Source of the DNA: Agelaius tricolor | Taxonomy: Eukaryota; Chordata; Aves; Passeriformes; Icteridae | DNA: 64,000 nucleotides | Assembly: GCA_023055355.1 (NCBI GenBank) | Contig: JALJCS010000001.1 | Span: 83,616,881 to 83,680,880 of the forward strand | Direction of reading: 5' to 3' | Shown: positions 11,766-25,610 of the stretch, piece after piece | Layout: the number at the start of each line of letters is the position of its first letter | Position numbering within the stretch: position 1 is the stretch's first letter | Notes under the pieces: model-generated | The model's database searches: none | Told to the model about the DNA's origin: nothing | The model's input: only the letters and a program-made list of their open reading frames with translations | Program-made: the position numbers and the translations under genes

Positions 11766-14700
11766 AAAAAAAAAAATTCTGTTTCTGAAACTTGTGGAAG
11801 CTTGTTTTATGTACTCTTTTTCTTTCTATGTGAAAAAGCTCCTCATTGGTGCTGTTTTCCAAAAGTGCATAATGTCCTGATGTTGGCAACCATTTTAACA
11901 CATTGGAACCATCTAGATTGTAAGAATGGAAGTTTAAACTTCCCAGACTTGATGAAGGAGTATTTGACTATTATCTGTGGCTGTTTCCAAAAGAAGCAGT
12001 TCTTAACTTCTGCAACTGTGAGCTACAGATTTCATGGAACTACAATACAAATGTTGTACATGTCTTAACTACATGAAGAACATGATGCTACTTTTAGCAG
12101 TTTTATGAACACTGGTTGAAGCTTTATTTATGAGCATTCTGGATTGTATTCTGAATTTATATGTTACTATAGTGTTTTCTGTAGTGCTGTTTCATACCAT
12201 TTGTTCTCAAGAATGTGTCAGTACATAGGGCATATTTGTCTTTTGGCCATTACCTAACACAATTTTTAATACTGTGTCTATATCAGTCATTACCAACTGT
12301 ATATTTGATGAATGAAATCAGCTAAGTCCTTGCTGGGGTTACAGTCTCAATAGTTGAGTTTGATGGGCCAATAGCTTTCTGTTGCACAGGTTCATTTCTT
12401 TTACAAAGCCTATTTGCAAACACTATAACATTGCTAGCATTTCCTGTTATGTGTTGCGAGTCAGAAGAGATTTTATTCTTATGTAGCATTTTTAGAATTA
12501 TATGCATTCCCAACGTTTCTATTGTTTCCTCAAAATTCAGCTCACATCCTCTAGCTGGGACTAAGACTGGCTAAATATTTCCATATCTCATAAATCACAT
12601 TGTTGGCATCACTGATGGTCTTACAGTTGTATATATTTAATCAGTATACTTTAATCCCAACTTCCTGTGGGATGAGGTATAAGGTGGTGAGGTGGTTGTT
12701 AGTTTTCTTTCCCCTTTCTGAACACCATATTTATCTCTGATGTGGAAAGAGGGAACTTGTATCGTTTCATTCAACACCATAAACTGCATGGGAAGGTCTT
12801 TGCTCTGGCTCTGTGACTATACTCCTGTACATGAACATGAATATTCTCCTAGACAACTGAGCATTAGCTGCCTGACTGTGATTTCTCTGGAGATTAAGTA
12901 TTTTGTTGTGGTGTGACAAGTCTGTAGAAAAACTCAGTTTATTCCACTGAGATATTTTGGTGCTTTGAGGCACAGAGGGAAGCAAACATTTGTCTCTCAT
13001 ACGGTCTGTATGGGTTTTTTTTAACCTTGCTGACAAATATGTGAGACATAGGCCATTTGTTTTAGTTTTCCTTTTTTCTCCTGGCTCAATACTGCACTTA
13101 TTCAGTGTTCCCTAACTTTTAACTTAGAAGGTCTTGCTGGCTATATACATCAATAAATAAAATAGGGCTAAGGGCTGTTTTCTGGCTGTGAGGCTAAATG
13201 GCACACAATGGCTGCAGGCATACTACGTAACACTTGGCCTTTAGTGTCACCTCAAGGGGACAAAGTGTCTGAAATAATGTGAGGGTCAGATTGCAGCTTT
13301 TAACACAGGTGTTTTTCTACTATGGAACAGAACTTGCTGCATGTTGTGTGTGTGGCAGGAGGTGTGTGTCAAGGTCCCAAACCTTCAGAGACAGTTTCAG
13401 AGAAACCATCAAGGGTGATGTTGGGTATTGGGAGAGATTCCTGGCAAATGCTATCCCCATGCCCGGGCATTGTCTGGCAGGGTGCTAGTTAGCACCAGGC
13501 AAACCAAGGAGAATGAAGTCTGTTAGCAGTCAAGTAGTGTGATAACCAGGGGTCCAGTGCTGGAAGTCAAGCTCTGTTTACACAGCCTTATGGCTATATA
13601 GGCTTAATGCAAATGCATGCTCAGACATTGTGTCTCTATTTGTACAGGTACATGCACACATGTACAGGTACATGCCCCTCCTTGTTTGCTGTGTTTGGTA
13701 CTTCTCAAGGAAGCACTGTCACCTTTTCTGTACAGATCTGAATGACATGCTGTCCAAATCTTGTCCCAAGAAGTTCTCAAAAGTTGTGACATATTTAGGC
13801 AGTGTAAACCTCAGTGGACCAGAGATGGAAAGAGAAAATAACTGAATGGATACTTTTTCCTAGATCAAAAATGACATCTAACCACCATGATGTACATGTA
13901 AACTTAAAAAATGTTGAGGTTTCGTTTCATATGTAAAAGTGTGCATAGATTTGTCTGTTGGATTAGAGTACATTGCAGAAAGAACTTAATGTGAATAGTT
14001 CACATACTACAGATTTAATTAGCAATGGAGAAAATGATGTCCTACACTAAAAGCAGACCACACAGCAATGAACAGTTTCTGGAGGCTGGTAGGTTTTAAG
14101 CTCATTCTGTGGAAGCCTCTCTGTTATCAGCTCTAAGCTTCTTTAAACAACAACAACCAATTGTATAGTAGTGAGGGAGCAGACAACTCCCTGATGCCAT
14201 AGCACTTTTGCTAATGTTACTCCAAGCTGAGTAAATATAGTATTCCTGGCACACTAGAATGGACATAGTTAGTGTTACAGATTAAACAGCTATAAGCATA
14301 TGAACTTAACATGCCACTGGGACAGGAATCCGTTATGTCAGCCCATTTGCAGGCTCCATCAACCAAAACTACTAGTGGATTAGCTGTAGAAGTTGAAGGG
14401 CAAAGGCTCTGGTTATCAGGAGGAACAAAAGTAAGCATTGTCCTGATAAGACTGGGTAATAGTAGATCTCAAAAGCAATGCAACAAAAGTGGTTCTGGGT
14501 GGACATATTAGCATTTGAGGAAAACCAGAGGAAGTATTTCAGGCATGAGTGAATAGTGGAATTAAATCTTGGTTATGTTTCTCCAAATAGAAGAGTAAGC
14601 ACATCCTGGACCTCCTGCCACTGAAAATCAACAGTGAGCGAATTCAGTGAACACCCTTCTGGAGCTCATTGATCCTGGGAAAAGAAGTCCTAAGGCAAAT

Positions 14701-15750
14701 CCCAAGCAACATAAGTAGATTTGCTGTTTATGGGATGAGGTAAAACAGGGTAGAAGAAGGAAACTAGTGCATATATTTGAGTTAGAAGAGCTAGACACAG
14801 ACTCTTCCCTGCCATGGCCTGCTGTGCAGTTTTTTACTTCTTATAGTGCAACTACCTCTATTCCTGATTTTTTAATCCAGGGTTTATATTTCCAGATTGT
14901 ATGATCCTCTGAAGAAGGAATCTGATATTAATACTGAACCTACATACTAACAAGGGCTAGATCTTTTAGGGATTTCTTAAAATCAAACAATTCAACTTTG
15001 TCCGTTCATTTCTGAGAAACAGGGAGGCTAAGAGGTGAAATGCCAAAAGGAAATCTATTTTAATTTTGTATTCCTGCCACTGCCTGGGAAGAGAAATACC
15101 CCAAGAAACTATCCCTTGTCAAATTTTATAGAAATTTTCTCCAAGCCTAGGGAACATGTCTAAGCTTTTGGGCTTCTCTGATTCTGATGCTTCACTCACC
15201 ATTAATTTAATACATGCCACTAGTCAGGGAGGTAAGAAGCAGGCCACTAAGAGCTTAAAACAAAGAGAAGTAGTGCTTTTACATTCATTGTTTCCCACCT
15301 CTAAATTTTCCTTTGATTTCATTTAATTTGGTAAACCTGGCAAGTTGCTGCCAGGTGGATCTCCTACACAAGTCTGTCTCAAGATTTCATTATCCTTTTT
15401 ATTTCTAGCATCATTATTCAGACATCTCTGTTTTCTCTAGCTAATTAGCCCGCTGTTTAAGAGGTGCACATTTCTTAACATATGGTACACAGTTGCACTG
15501 CATGTGTGCTGTATTTTCATTTTCTAGTTTGAATCTTATATTTCTGATACAGTATGTCAGAAATATCAGATGCCCATCTTACAGAACAGCACTTACAGCT
15601 TCACATTGAAATGTACCCTAATTATACTTTCGAAGTCCTTACATCCCCATGTTTTCAATTAAGACATCACAGCCATTAAAGTACTGTGACAACAGATTGT
15701 GATTTAAAGATTATAGTATTTGGAGGTCAGAATTTAGCAGGAAATAAAAG
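11766..15750. other. Non-coding stretch, no gene seen
   Basis: Frames are short and not protein-like. A local direct repeat of about 15 bp (TGTACAGGTACATGC twice, around 13641-13676) and a 10-bp-stem hairpin near 15.55 kb are the only ordered elements noticed. Confidence 0.55.
15538..15566. repeat. Perfect 10-bp inverted repeat with 9-base loop
   Basis: ATATTTCTGA at 15538-15547 is matched by TCAGAAATAT at 15557-15566, separated by TACAGTATG. It is too short to be a miRNA precursor on its own, and no flanking target-site duplication was found to suggest a MITE. Confidence 0.85.
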
Positions 15751-16900
15751 CCACAGGAATTAAGTGTTTAAAATAATTAAGATTTAAAAAATGTACCTTT
15801 CCAATTCAGTGGAGAAAACAAACCCCAAACAAAAATCCTCCACATGGCGTGATACTGTCTCTTTGAGACACTGGCATTGCATGCAGCTGTTATAAATCTT
15901 CTTCCTGTGTAAGACTGCAGAGGGAGGACCTGACTGGCAACACAAAGGAAGGAGCAGGTCTGTTCGCCTGTCTGGGAGAGACAGAGGGAGAGGAGCGGGT
16001 GGAGGGGGAGCGAGGCGCACACACACGAGCAGCTGAATACAGAAAGATTCACTCCTTCTGTACAGCCCACAGACCATCTATGCCTAAGTGATTCTGGTCC
16101 ACCATTTGCATGATATATTAGCCTTTCAAGCTGTCTTGTGGTATTATCTGAGAGACCGTAGCTTTTGCTTTTAGCTAAGCTCCTCTGCAATTGGTGTTAT
16201 CTCCAGCAGGTCTCCATTTCTAACTAATATTAACCTTATAGCAAGGAAAACAGTATACATAGAGCTGTGTACATGCTGAAAATACAACAGGACTCTCTGA
16301 GGGCTGAATTAAACAGCTACAGTTACACAAAATTAAATTCTGCGTCATTTACTGTGCTGGAAAAATATTTTTTCTTTAAAAGAAAAAAAAACCAAAACAG
16401 CCAAATTCAACATTTCACTTACATACAATATCTCTGTGAAATTATAAAAATTAAAAAAAAAAAGAAGCATTAATTCTGGAGTAAGTGTGTTCATATGGTT
16501 TGTTACACTCATATAACCATTTAAGCTTCACTGTGCTGGTGTAACTGATAATATGTGCTGTACTTACTAGCTCTCAGATCCCTTGAGCTGCAGAGATGCA
16601 GATGTAACCTTAAATTCTTTCTAAAGCAAATCCTGCAGATGCTTTCTACCTCCCTCATCCTCCCTCAAAAAAAAATGTTCAACTCCCTCTATAGGATTAG
16701 CTTTCTTCTGTACCTACCCCCTCCATAAGGCATCGAGCCTGAATCGCTGTCAGTCATCTGGTTACTTCCCAGCTCCTCCAGACATCCCCTCCAGCCAACG
16801 CACACGTCCCTGCAAGCTCCTGCCTGAATCAGGAACTGACAGCTGCGAGACAGGTAGTATGAGGATCATATCCAAGAGATGAACAAATATTTTCAGCAGA
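15751..16900. other. Slightly GC-richer block with possible regulatory character, no gene seen
   Basis: Around 15840-16080 and 16690-16860 the sequence is less AT-rich and has purine-rich or CpG-containing tracts (for example GAGCGAGGCGCACACACACG near 16006). A splice-donor-like CAG/GTAGTATG occurs at about 16853. No open frame with protein-like composition is associated: the 137-codon minus-strand frame at 15777-16190 has no recognisable domain. These blocks could be conserved non-coding elements, but that cannot be judged without alignment. Confidence 0.3.
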
Positions 16901-19850
16901 AGCAAGCACCTATCCACTAATTCACCATTTTCCTAACAAACAGGAAAATAATGTAATTTTTTTTCTTTTTGTATAGCTAGCTCTTTTATCATGCACTGAA
17001 TACAACAGAATTATAAGATTTTGAGTAGTTCTGTGACAGCAAGTATAACCACAAAATATATTAATATCTGTGAGATGTACAGTTATTTCCAACATCTGGG
17101 TCAGACATGAATGCTTCTGTGTTCTTATATCAAAGATGCAGCATGATAGCAGAATTTTATTTAACGTAAGGACTGCACAGCACAGTGAGGGTAAGAATTA
17201 TACCAAAATGGCTGCAAACATTTTCCAGCCTGTGGGTAGAGAACGGGGCACCTAAAGAGCTGGACTGCTTTTCAGTAGTAGTCAGAGGCTGCAACTGCTA
17301 TTGACTTAGTGCTCAGCTCATTTAAAATGCAAGCCTTATTTAGATGCTTAATATAGATTTAGGCGTCTGACTGTAAACACTTGATTAAAAATATTGGCCT
17401 AGCTTTACAAATAAAGGGCAAAGGAAACACATTACTGAGTACTGGAAAGCAAGAATAAGACAAGGAATAAAGACAATAGTAGTTCCAAGGATTTGCAGAG
17501 GACAAAAAAAGGAAGGCACTTTGATGCTATTTATTATTTTTATTATTAGTTCATTTCAATTTCATTTATTGAAATTATATTACTTGTATACAGCCATTGC
17601 TACTCTCCCTCTTGTTTTTTATTATCCTCTACTGTTCTTTGCACCTATTCAGCCTGAATGAGAGGAGAAAATTCTGTGTAGAAATCCTGAGAGACAGCCT
17701 GTTCACACAAAACTTTCATCCAAATTTTAGTAGATACCAAAGGGTGAACCTTTAATTGGGCAAGGAAGAAACTTATGGGTACCTAGCTAAAGCTGTACAT
17801 TTTCAGATGTTCTCCTATCATAATGATGTCCTGCTGCCACACTTTCTACTTTTTAGCTGTCCAGCATGAAAATAATAAAACAGAGCCACTAGCAACCACC
17901 AAAAGAACAAATGCTTTTATTTATCATTCACCTGGATGTAGGATTTCAGTCAGACTTCTAAAGCATGTATGTGTAAATGCTGTCTGTGTGGCAGTTATTC
18001 AAGCTCCCTTTGAATTCTGTCCACCCATTTAGTAATCCCTGCCAAGTCAGTCTCTATTACCCGTACCTACTAAGATGTGTTTTAATGGTGAAAGTAACAG
18101 GTTGACTTAATAAAAATGCTGGCAGTGACACCAAGGAATGCTGGGACTTCACTAATCTGAAAAATAATGACCTGATGGGAGCTTTGTTCCTCTTTCTCAT
18201 GGGTCCCTGCTAGAAACAGCCAAATAATTATAAAAAGGAGCCAACTCAATAAACACAGTGGGAAGTACTGTGGATGTTATTATATAAATGCATTATAGAT
18301 ATTTTTCAGCTTTGATTTTTTGGATATGAATTTACTAAAACTTTTCATGCTGTTTGAATTTTTAAAATATTTTTAATTTTTTATCACGACTTCAATTTGT
18401 ATTACCGAAGATTTTAAAAAAACTCAGGCAAACACTAAAGCAACCCCCACCTGAATCAAACAGGCCAAATACTGTATGAGTCATATTTATGAAGCACTTT
18501 TAGTTGCACCAAAAAAAAAAAATCTCAGATACACTTTTGTATTTGGTTCCATACATATGGACATTTTCAGGGTAGATTTATCTCCCTTACACTAGGGACA
18601 ATCTATTTTAAGCAAAGGCCAGATTCAGATTTATGTGGTTTCTAGGGACAGTGGAGGCCACAGTTCCTATGGTGTGTCTATGGCTGTGCTCATGGGGATT
18701 AGGGAAAACATGATGCCAGACTGAAAGAGCAGTTAGGTCAGGTGTAATACTGTGTAAACACATGGCATTTTTATAATATTCCAGTAGTATTTATTCACAA
18801 CCCTGAATTTTCAAATAAAAGTGATTCATGAAATGTTTCCCAAACAGATACATCTTCTTGACTTTGACTGAAATCTGTTTTCCTAACAGCACATGCCCAC
18901 AGCACCATTTGTCCTGCTCTCAAAAGAGCACTGTGCCTATGGTGCAAAAAATGTTGCCATAAAAAAAGCATGTTCTCTGTTATCTGTTCAGTGAAATGGG
19001 GTATGTGCCAGGTATACAGAGGAGAGAGGGATGGACATGAAGTATTTTGCCCCCTTAAGCCCATCATATTGAAGAAAAAAGAATAGAGGTGCTCTTCCAT
19101 CCTGACTATACATTTGGTTGACAGTTTCTCTTCTGTCTCACGGCAGCATATCTGTCATAGATATAAGTAGCCTCAGCTAAGTCAGTCAAAACAGAAAGCT
19201 TCTTGTCATTTAAATAAAGTAGACCCTCAATAAAGCACTGATAAAAAAAAAAAAAAGGAAAGTAATACATGTACAGAAAAAATCTAGTTCTCTCAGGATC
19301 TGGCTTTTTTACATAAAGGTGAATTTTAATCCAGTGGCCAATTCCCTTAGAACTCTTTGTCACAGCCTCTAGCATCTCTTTGGAAAACTTTTCAATAGAA
19401 AAGTAGGTTAAAGGAAAAAAACAGAGCCAGGTTAATTATCAGACTGAAAATTAGTGTCAACAGGAACAATTTGAGTTTACTACCAAGATGAGAGCTGGTT
19501 GTGATTAACCCCATAGTTTCTGAAATGATTAATACCAACTGTTTCATGCTATGTATATATTTTTGCCATTATACTGATTACACAATTATGATAATACTGT
19601 GTTAGCTGAAAGAAGAACTCACAATTCTATTCTAACAAATATTTTAGCAAATTGAGGCACTGGAAAATTGAGGCACTGGAAATTGAGGCTGGCCTGCCAC
19701 GTGTTCAGAGAGAAATCTGTGTGCTCAAACAGTAGCTGAAACTCTATTTATTGGGTTGGCTCCTTTTAATAATTATGTGTCTCGTCCTAGCAGGGACCTG
19801 TGAAAAGGACAAAGCTCTCCTAAAGTAACTATTTTTCTATTTTAGTAAAA
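16901..19850. other. AT-rich non-coding stretch, no gene seen
   Basis: No gene or recognisable transposable element was identified. There is a short imperfect tandem repeat of an AATTGAGGCACTGGA unit (about 2.5 copies) at 19651-19688, and short poly(A) runs near 18511 and 19244. Confidence 0.55.
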
Positions 19851-20072
19851 CCATAAAATCATGGAATCAAAGAACGGTTTGGGTTGAAAGGGACCCGAAA
19901 GATCATCTAGTTCCAACTCCCTGACATGGGCAGGAACACCTCCCAGTAGACACAGTTTCTCTGAGTGCCATCCAACCTGGCCTTCAACACCTCCAGGAAT
20001 GGGGCATCCACAACCTCCCTGGGCAACCTGTTCTAGTGCTTTACTACCCAAGTGTTTCCTGGTGCCACTGGC
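19851..20072 (-). mobile_element. CR1 LINE 3' fragment
   Basis: On the plus strand this reads as a reversed CR1 3' end. It starts with the degenerate tail (CCATAAAATCATGGAATCAA), then GGTTTGGGTTGAAAGGGACC and the segments CTGGCCTTCAACACCTCCAG and CAACCTCCCTGGGCAACCTG, which encode the C-terminal end and 3' UTR of CR1 ORF2 on the other strand. It is 5' truncated, as is typical of CR1 target-primed reverse transcription. The 69-codon frame here is a residual piece of the element and is not a gene. Confidence 0.92.
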
Positions 20073-20163
20073 AGCTTTTCTTTTTAAGTCAGCCTGTTAC
20101 TGTCACCATTAGAACACATCTTAGTAGGTATGGGCACTAGAGCCTGACTTGGTTGGGATGACT

Positions 20164-20210
20164 GGATGGATGGATGGATGGATGGATGGATGGATGGATG
20201 GATGGATGGA
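20164..20210. repeat. (GGAT)n microsatellite, about 12 units
   Basis: This is an uninterrupted tetranucleotide array of 47 bp, read directly from the sequence. Its length and purity make it likely to be polymorphic. Confidence 0.97.
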
Positions 20211-20879
20211 ATTCAAAGGAAGCTTGAATAACTGCCACATAGACAGCATTTGCACATACATGCTTTAGAATCTGGGTGAAATCCTATTTAGGATGGTCAG
20301 AAGAATCTCTGATTCAAAGTTCAAGGTTGAATATGGTACCTTGTCATGGTATGTCACCTAGGATGTGACTCCTAAGTACATGTAATACTTTAGGAGCCAA
20401 GATCCTCAGTGAATCAGAAACAAAAGTAATTTAGATTGAGATTAATCATTCCTTTTCTTCTGTGTGAAGACATCCAAAAAAACCTATGCATGCTCCATGG
20501 TATCCCAATGACTTTCATGACGGTAGCTCAGAACAAATACCAAGAAAGTTTCTTATTTCATGAAATTGTTTTTGTAATGGGCATGATTCCTTTTACTGAT
20601 TATGTTGGTGAGACACTGATGGGGGCAAGCCAGAGTGACTCAGAGAGGCTCCTGAGAGACCTAAAATGATGAAATATTTTCATGGTATGCTTTGCTTGAT
20701 GTACAAAGTCTCTTAAAACTTTCACAGAACACATTCCTCATCATGGCAACACAATGCGAAAAAGGGTATGGAAGAAGAAAAGCCCCAAAATACTAATAAT
20801 ATCGATAAATATAATACAAATGAAAGATATTTTTGATCTCTAACTTCTAACAGCATAGAGAAAAATCTTCATGTGCCAT
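20211..20879. other. Non-coding stretch, no gene seen
   Basis: Unique sequence lies between the microsatellite and the next LTR fragment. A 77-codon frame at 20436-20669 lacks recognisable features. Confidence 0.5.
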
Positions 20880-21213
20880 GCAGGGCAGGGATTGGGTTGG
20901 GGTGAGGTAGAGGAATTGGCAATGATGGTGTGAAACTGAGCATTGGAAAAGAAAGAATGTGGGGAGGAGGAAGGTGGTGTTTTAGTTTGTTGGTGTTTAT
21001 CACTGCTCACATCTATTTTAATTGGCAATAAATTAAAATAATTTTCCTTTAGTTAAATCTGTTTTGCCCACACTAATAATTGCTAAGTGATGTCTCTGTC
21101 TTTATCTCAACTCATGAGCTTTTCTATCGTATTTTCTCCCCCTGTCCTGCTGAGGAGGGGAGTGAAAGAGCAGCTGGGTGGGCGTCTGGCAGCCAGCTGC
21201 TCAAGTCACCACA
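20880..21213 (+). mobile_element. Avian ERVL-type LTR, 5'-truncated 3' part
   Basis: This is the same family as the LTR at about 2447-3519. It has a GGGGAGGAGGAAGGTG block, then ATTGGCAATAAATTAAAAT (polyadenylation-signal region), GTCTGTTTTGCCC-like text, the pyrimidine-rich stretch TGTCTCTGTCTTTATCTC, and finally GTCACCACA at the right end. The GC-rich repeat region upstream is missing. It is in the plus orientation, the same as the other two copies of this family in the window. Start is approximate. Confidence 0.75.
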
Positions 21214-21386
21214 AGTACACTAATAGGTTAAGGGGAATATTCAACTATATTGATATATAATAGTAAATTGCCTGCCTTTAGTGAGCAACACAGAGCTGAG
21301 AAGTATTGTGTGTAGATGTTTAGCAGGATTCAGATAGGATTCAATTTTAATTCCATAAAATCTTTTCTGATTTAAGCTTTTGCAGT

Positions 21387-21408
21387 AAAAAAAAAAAAAA
21401 AAAAAAAA
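21387..21408. repeat. Poly(A) run, 22 A
   Basis: An uninterrupted A22 is read directly. The sequence upstream of it is not recognisable as a retrocopy, so it is listed as a homopolymer only. Confidence 0.95.
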
Positions 21409-22861
21409 GTTACTCTTTCTTGATCCTCTCCTACTCAGCATTCTCCAGCACTCATTTTTGTAATGCACTGTCCAACTCACATGTTAAAGCTTCTGTGAAA
21501 CACTACCTGTGGGAAGCTCTTGTAAAGAACAGTAATAGAGGAAAGTGCAATCAAAAGCAAGGAAGATTTTTGGAATTATAGATGTTGAGAAAAATATAAA
21601 AAAGAATATTTGGGTTAATCAGTAGCAAAACATGAAGTATCTTTGCCTTTTTTTATTGTAAAAAGGGACCTGAATAAATAGTTCATTAATTCCTAGAAAA
21701 GAGTGGAAATATTGGAGGAATCAGAGAAGCAAATGTGGTATTCCTCTTCAGTAAAATAAAAAGTGACACCCTGCCATATTGCAAGAGTAGTTTCCCAGTG
21801 TAATAGGTAACTATATATTTCAAAAAAAACAAAACAAAAAGCTCCATAAATTACAGGATAAAAAATTAAGAACAATTCATCCCATAAAATCTTTGACCCT
21901 GAAACTCTAAATGAAGTAAATACATCAAGAACCTAGTCCTGCTGATTTGCAGGAAATAGCTGTCATTTATTTCTATCCCAGTCTTGTTCCTAAGGTCTTT
22001 TGTCCAGGACCTTAATTTCAAGAAGGCTGTAACACATCTCCCAGCCTGATTGGAGCAAATTGAATCCACCTGACACTATCATCCAGGAATAATAATATTG
22101 CCCTTTCACAGAGATGTGAAGCTCCTGAGATCAAAATAATTCAGGGATTCTTCTTACAGTCAGTTGCTCCACTGGAATAAACTGTCATGGCTCTATAATG
22201 GCAATGAAGTTGTCACTATTTACACAATCTGAGATTTTTTTCCCTCATATCTGCCATCTCTGGCCTCTGGCTACAGCTTTCAACAGAATTGCCAAATGGG
22301 TAACAGCTGATGTACACATATATACTCTGCATGCTTAACAAGTTCTATTACACACACTCCATGTATTGCTGTATTATAGGGGAATACTCATCAGAATTCA
22401 AGAACTTATATTGTAATGCAAGAGACAATAGCTGGGTAGCAGAAAACACAAATGCAGTGAGACCATGTAAGTGATATTTTCTTATTAATTCTTGTATTCT
22501 GAACTCAAATCATCTTGGATAGGAACACCATCACATGAATGCAAACTCTCCCAAAGGTCTTTTGTGTGTAAAAAATAACAATATATAGGAGCATGTGACA
22601 CCTTTTGCACAAATTTGCATTGATTTAGTGTAGCAAATGGCAATTTAGGAGTGAACATATACTTATTCAGAACCAAGTTCAGAACTGCTCACTTTTTGCT
22701 TAAAACAAAAGAAGGTGTTCAAAACAGTGGGAAAGGGAAGGCAAAACAGAGCCAAAAAGTGATGAGAAACTTGAGGATGGTCCTTTACATTGTCTTAATG
22801 AGTTCCACATATTTTGCCTACCAATAAATATTTTTCTCAGTGCTTAGCTACCACCCATGTA

Positions 22862-22891
22862 TAAAAACACCATGTACAGATGGTGTTTTTA
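22862..22891. repeat. Perfect 12-bp inverted repeat with 6-base loop
   Basis: TAAAAACACCAT at 22862-22873 pairs exactly with ATGGTGTTTTTA at 22880-22891, with loop GTACAG. This is a stable short hairpin. If transcribed left to right it would end in a U tract, but there is no transcript evidence. Confidence 0.88.
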
Positions 22892-25327
22892 ACAAGCAAA
22901 AGAAATCATGACAGGAACCAATGGCTGAAAGTTGGGCAAGGGAAATCCAAATAAATTTCAAAAGGAATCTGATTAACTTTTTCAAAGATACTAAGGCAAA
23001 TTTTGAATTCCCCATCTCTTCATGTCCCAAATCAACACAGTCTTTAGAAGAAATACAACCAAACTTAGGAGCAAGCTACTGGGCTTCAGGTAGGGTAGCT
23101 GAGGTGTAAGGTGTGCCACAGCACCTCCTGTGTGTACAGGAGGTCTGACCCTTTGGCCTTTGTGTCTGATATTCAGATCTACAAAAACTTGTCAGCAGAT
23201 TTAATTCCTGAGAGTAGTACAATTATAACCAGAGGGTTATTTAATGAAAGTGCTATTCATAATACCAGAACTTAAATTTGCAGATACTGTTAAAAGGAGA
23301 AAAGTCAGTAGCAAGATACAAGATCAAGGGAAGGAAACTAGATAAAATAGATAGCCCAGCTGCAAATCAAATTCAAGTAGATATGAAGAGTCCAAAGTCA
23401 TCCTCATGGAAAGGATATCAAAATCTGAAATGAAATTTCAATTTGAAAATGAAAGAACTATATTTACTGAGCTTTTGCTAAGTCAATACTTGTCATTTCC
23501 CACAGTAAACTGTACTACTATAAGTCACAAATGAAAACTTTTGAAAATAGGAAAGTATATACTAAAATGAAAATATTACTTTCCAGATGGATGCCTTTAT
23601 CAAATTGAGCAACTCTAGTTAGAAAACATTAATATCAAATGAAATATAAGGACAGTCATAGATGTTAAACTTGACACAATGATAAAAGAGGTTTCAGCCT
23701 ACATATGTAGTGTCACATCCAGAAGCTGATTCTCTCTTTGTTTAAGTGGGATCACTGAGGTGAGTTCTGAGGCAATAAGGATCAAGAAATGTCAGAAATC
23801 TGTGAAGTGTTTATAGAACACTAGTCAAGCTAGTGGGGAAACTAAAGTGTAAGACAATAAAGAAGAATTAGACTGCTGTGCCCTAAAAATGCAGTGACCT
23901 AGAAAAATGTTCCTAATCCTAACATGAACAATTAGTCAGTATTGTAATTTTACTATCAGTTTTATAAGTTGAAACTGAGTAGATAGTCATATTATTGATG
24001 ACATACAGTCACATTACTTCTCTCATGACACCAAAGGCAATGGGAATGAAACTGGGAGAAATTTCTTTTTCCAGAATTCTCCGTATTTTTTCTTTTGGCA
24101 CATTGTATCAAAGTGGTCCTTCTATGTTTTCTCTGTGTCCCACTCTCATGTTGCTCAAGCTCTCTGTATACCTTTGGGAAACCAAGCCAAATAGGATAAC
24201 TCCCTGCCTTTGCAACGAATGTCAATGCAGCATGACACAGATATGCTTCTGATCAAACCTCTGTTTGGGCAATGGTTTATTTTGCTACAATATCTTACTA
24301 CAAAGTCCACCATAACTATTTCTCACATTTGTCCTTGGGAAAAGCTTTTGCCAGCTTTCTTCAACAGCTTCAATCAATCACTGACAGAGGGGTATAAGCT
24401 AAAAATCCCAAGATTTTGAAGAGAAGACAGGAAGTAGGAAGGAGGAATTTTAAATACAATCTACAAATATACAATGAAAAGTGGAGTCTAAATTAAGTGT
24501 TAAAAAGAGAGAAAATATCAGAAAATACTTTTCTTTTACATCCTAAAAGATAACCTTTTTAAGGAGGTTGTAAAAGCTGTTAAAATGAGGATGAGAAAAA
24601 TTAATAGAAATGATAGTGCATCAATTAACAGATGGAGCCAATTATTTAAAATTATTTATTGTTATGATCTCTTTCTATGTTTCCTGTCCTTTACATTTTA
24701 TGACATTATAAGGTCACAGTCCTATATCTCAGCTTGAGCACTAGTTTTGGACTACTGAACAGTGGCTATGCTTATCTGAGTTGAAGAAAAGTTTTCTACC
24801 TCTCTTTACTTCACAGAGTTTTTTATTTATTTGTGTTCTTAGAAATTTGTACTTTATTAAACCTTCCCAACATTTCTGAATGCCTCGAGTTATTTTTTCT
24901 GTCTGAGATTTACCAAAACTGTACCACGATTTCATAAAATTTTACCCTTTTTATTATTGTTGCTCATTTTGGAGGGTGGATTCGTTCTGGAATCACGTTT
25001 TCCTGCTCTGATTTCCTTTATTATATTTTAACAACTCTACAATTTCTTTGCTGTGTTTCTAACACATTCTATGCAACTTTTCCTGAAATTTACAAATACT
25101 TTTTAAAAAAGTGAAAATATGAAGATTAATTGTTCATTTTATCTTCTAAAAATATTCACAAGGCCATATCCTTCAACTGTTCTAGCATTCTGGCTTCATG
25201 GTCATCTTGGACTCAGAAAATTATTATTTACTTTCCTAGTACATATGTTTCCTTTTTCTATTTTATCTTCCCCAATACTTGCATTCTATGCTTAGTTTCT
25301 TGTCCTAATATCACTTTAATGTTCCAC

Positions 25328-25610
25328 ATCTAATAGGACAGTTAGGACAAGAGGCAACAGACAGAAACTAATGCACAGGAAGTTCTGCCTGAACATGAGG
25401 AAGGAGAACGTCTTTTCTGTGCAGGTGACTGAGCACTGGAACAGATTGCCCAGAGAGGTTGTGGAGTCTCCCTCCCTGGAGATGATTTCAAGAACCATCT
25501 AGATGCAATCCTGTGCAGTGTGCTCTGGAATGACCCTGCTTGAGAAGGGAGGTTGGACCAGATGACCTACTGTGGTCTTTTCCAACTTTACTCATTCTTT
25601 GATTCTTTGA
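25328..25610 (+). mobile_element. CR1 LINE 3' fragment with tail repeats
   Basis: It opens with AGGACAAGAGGCAACAGACA-like CR1 text (from about 25334), then CTGAGCACTGGAACAGATTG and CCCAGAGAGGTTGTGGAGTC, then the 3' UTR GAGGTTGGACCAGATGACC. It ends in two tail units, ATTCTTTG ATTCTTTG, at 25594-25610. Text and spacing closely resemble the right half of the CR1 at 56901-57262, suggesting the same subfamily. Confidence 0.94.

Larger units (their letters stand above)
21214..25327. other. AT-rich non-coding stretch, no gene seen
   Basis: Reading frames are short and AT-driven. Apart from the A22 run and the hairpin at 22862-22891, no repeat or gene could be supported over about 4 kb. Confidence 0.55.
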
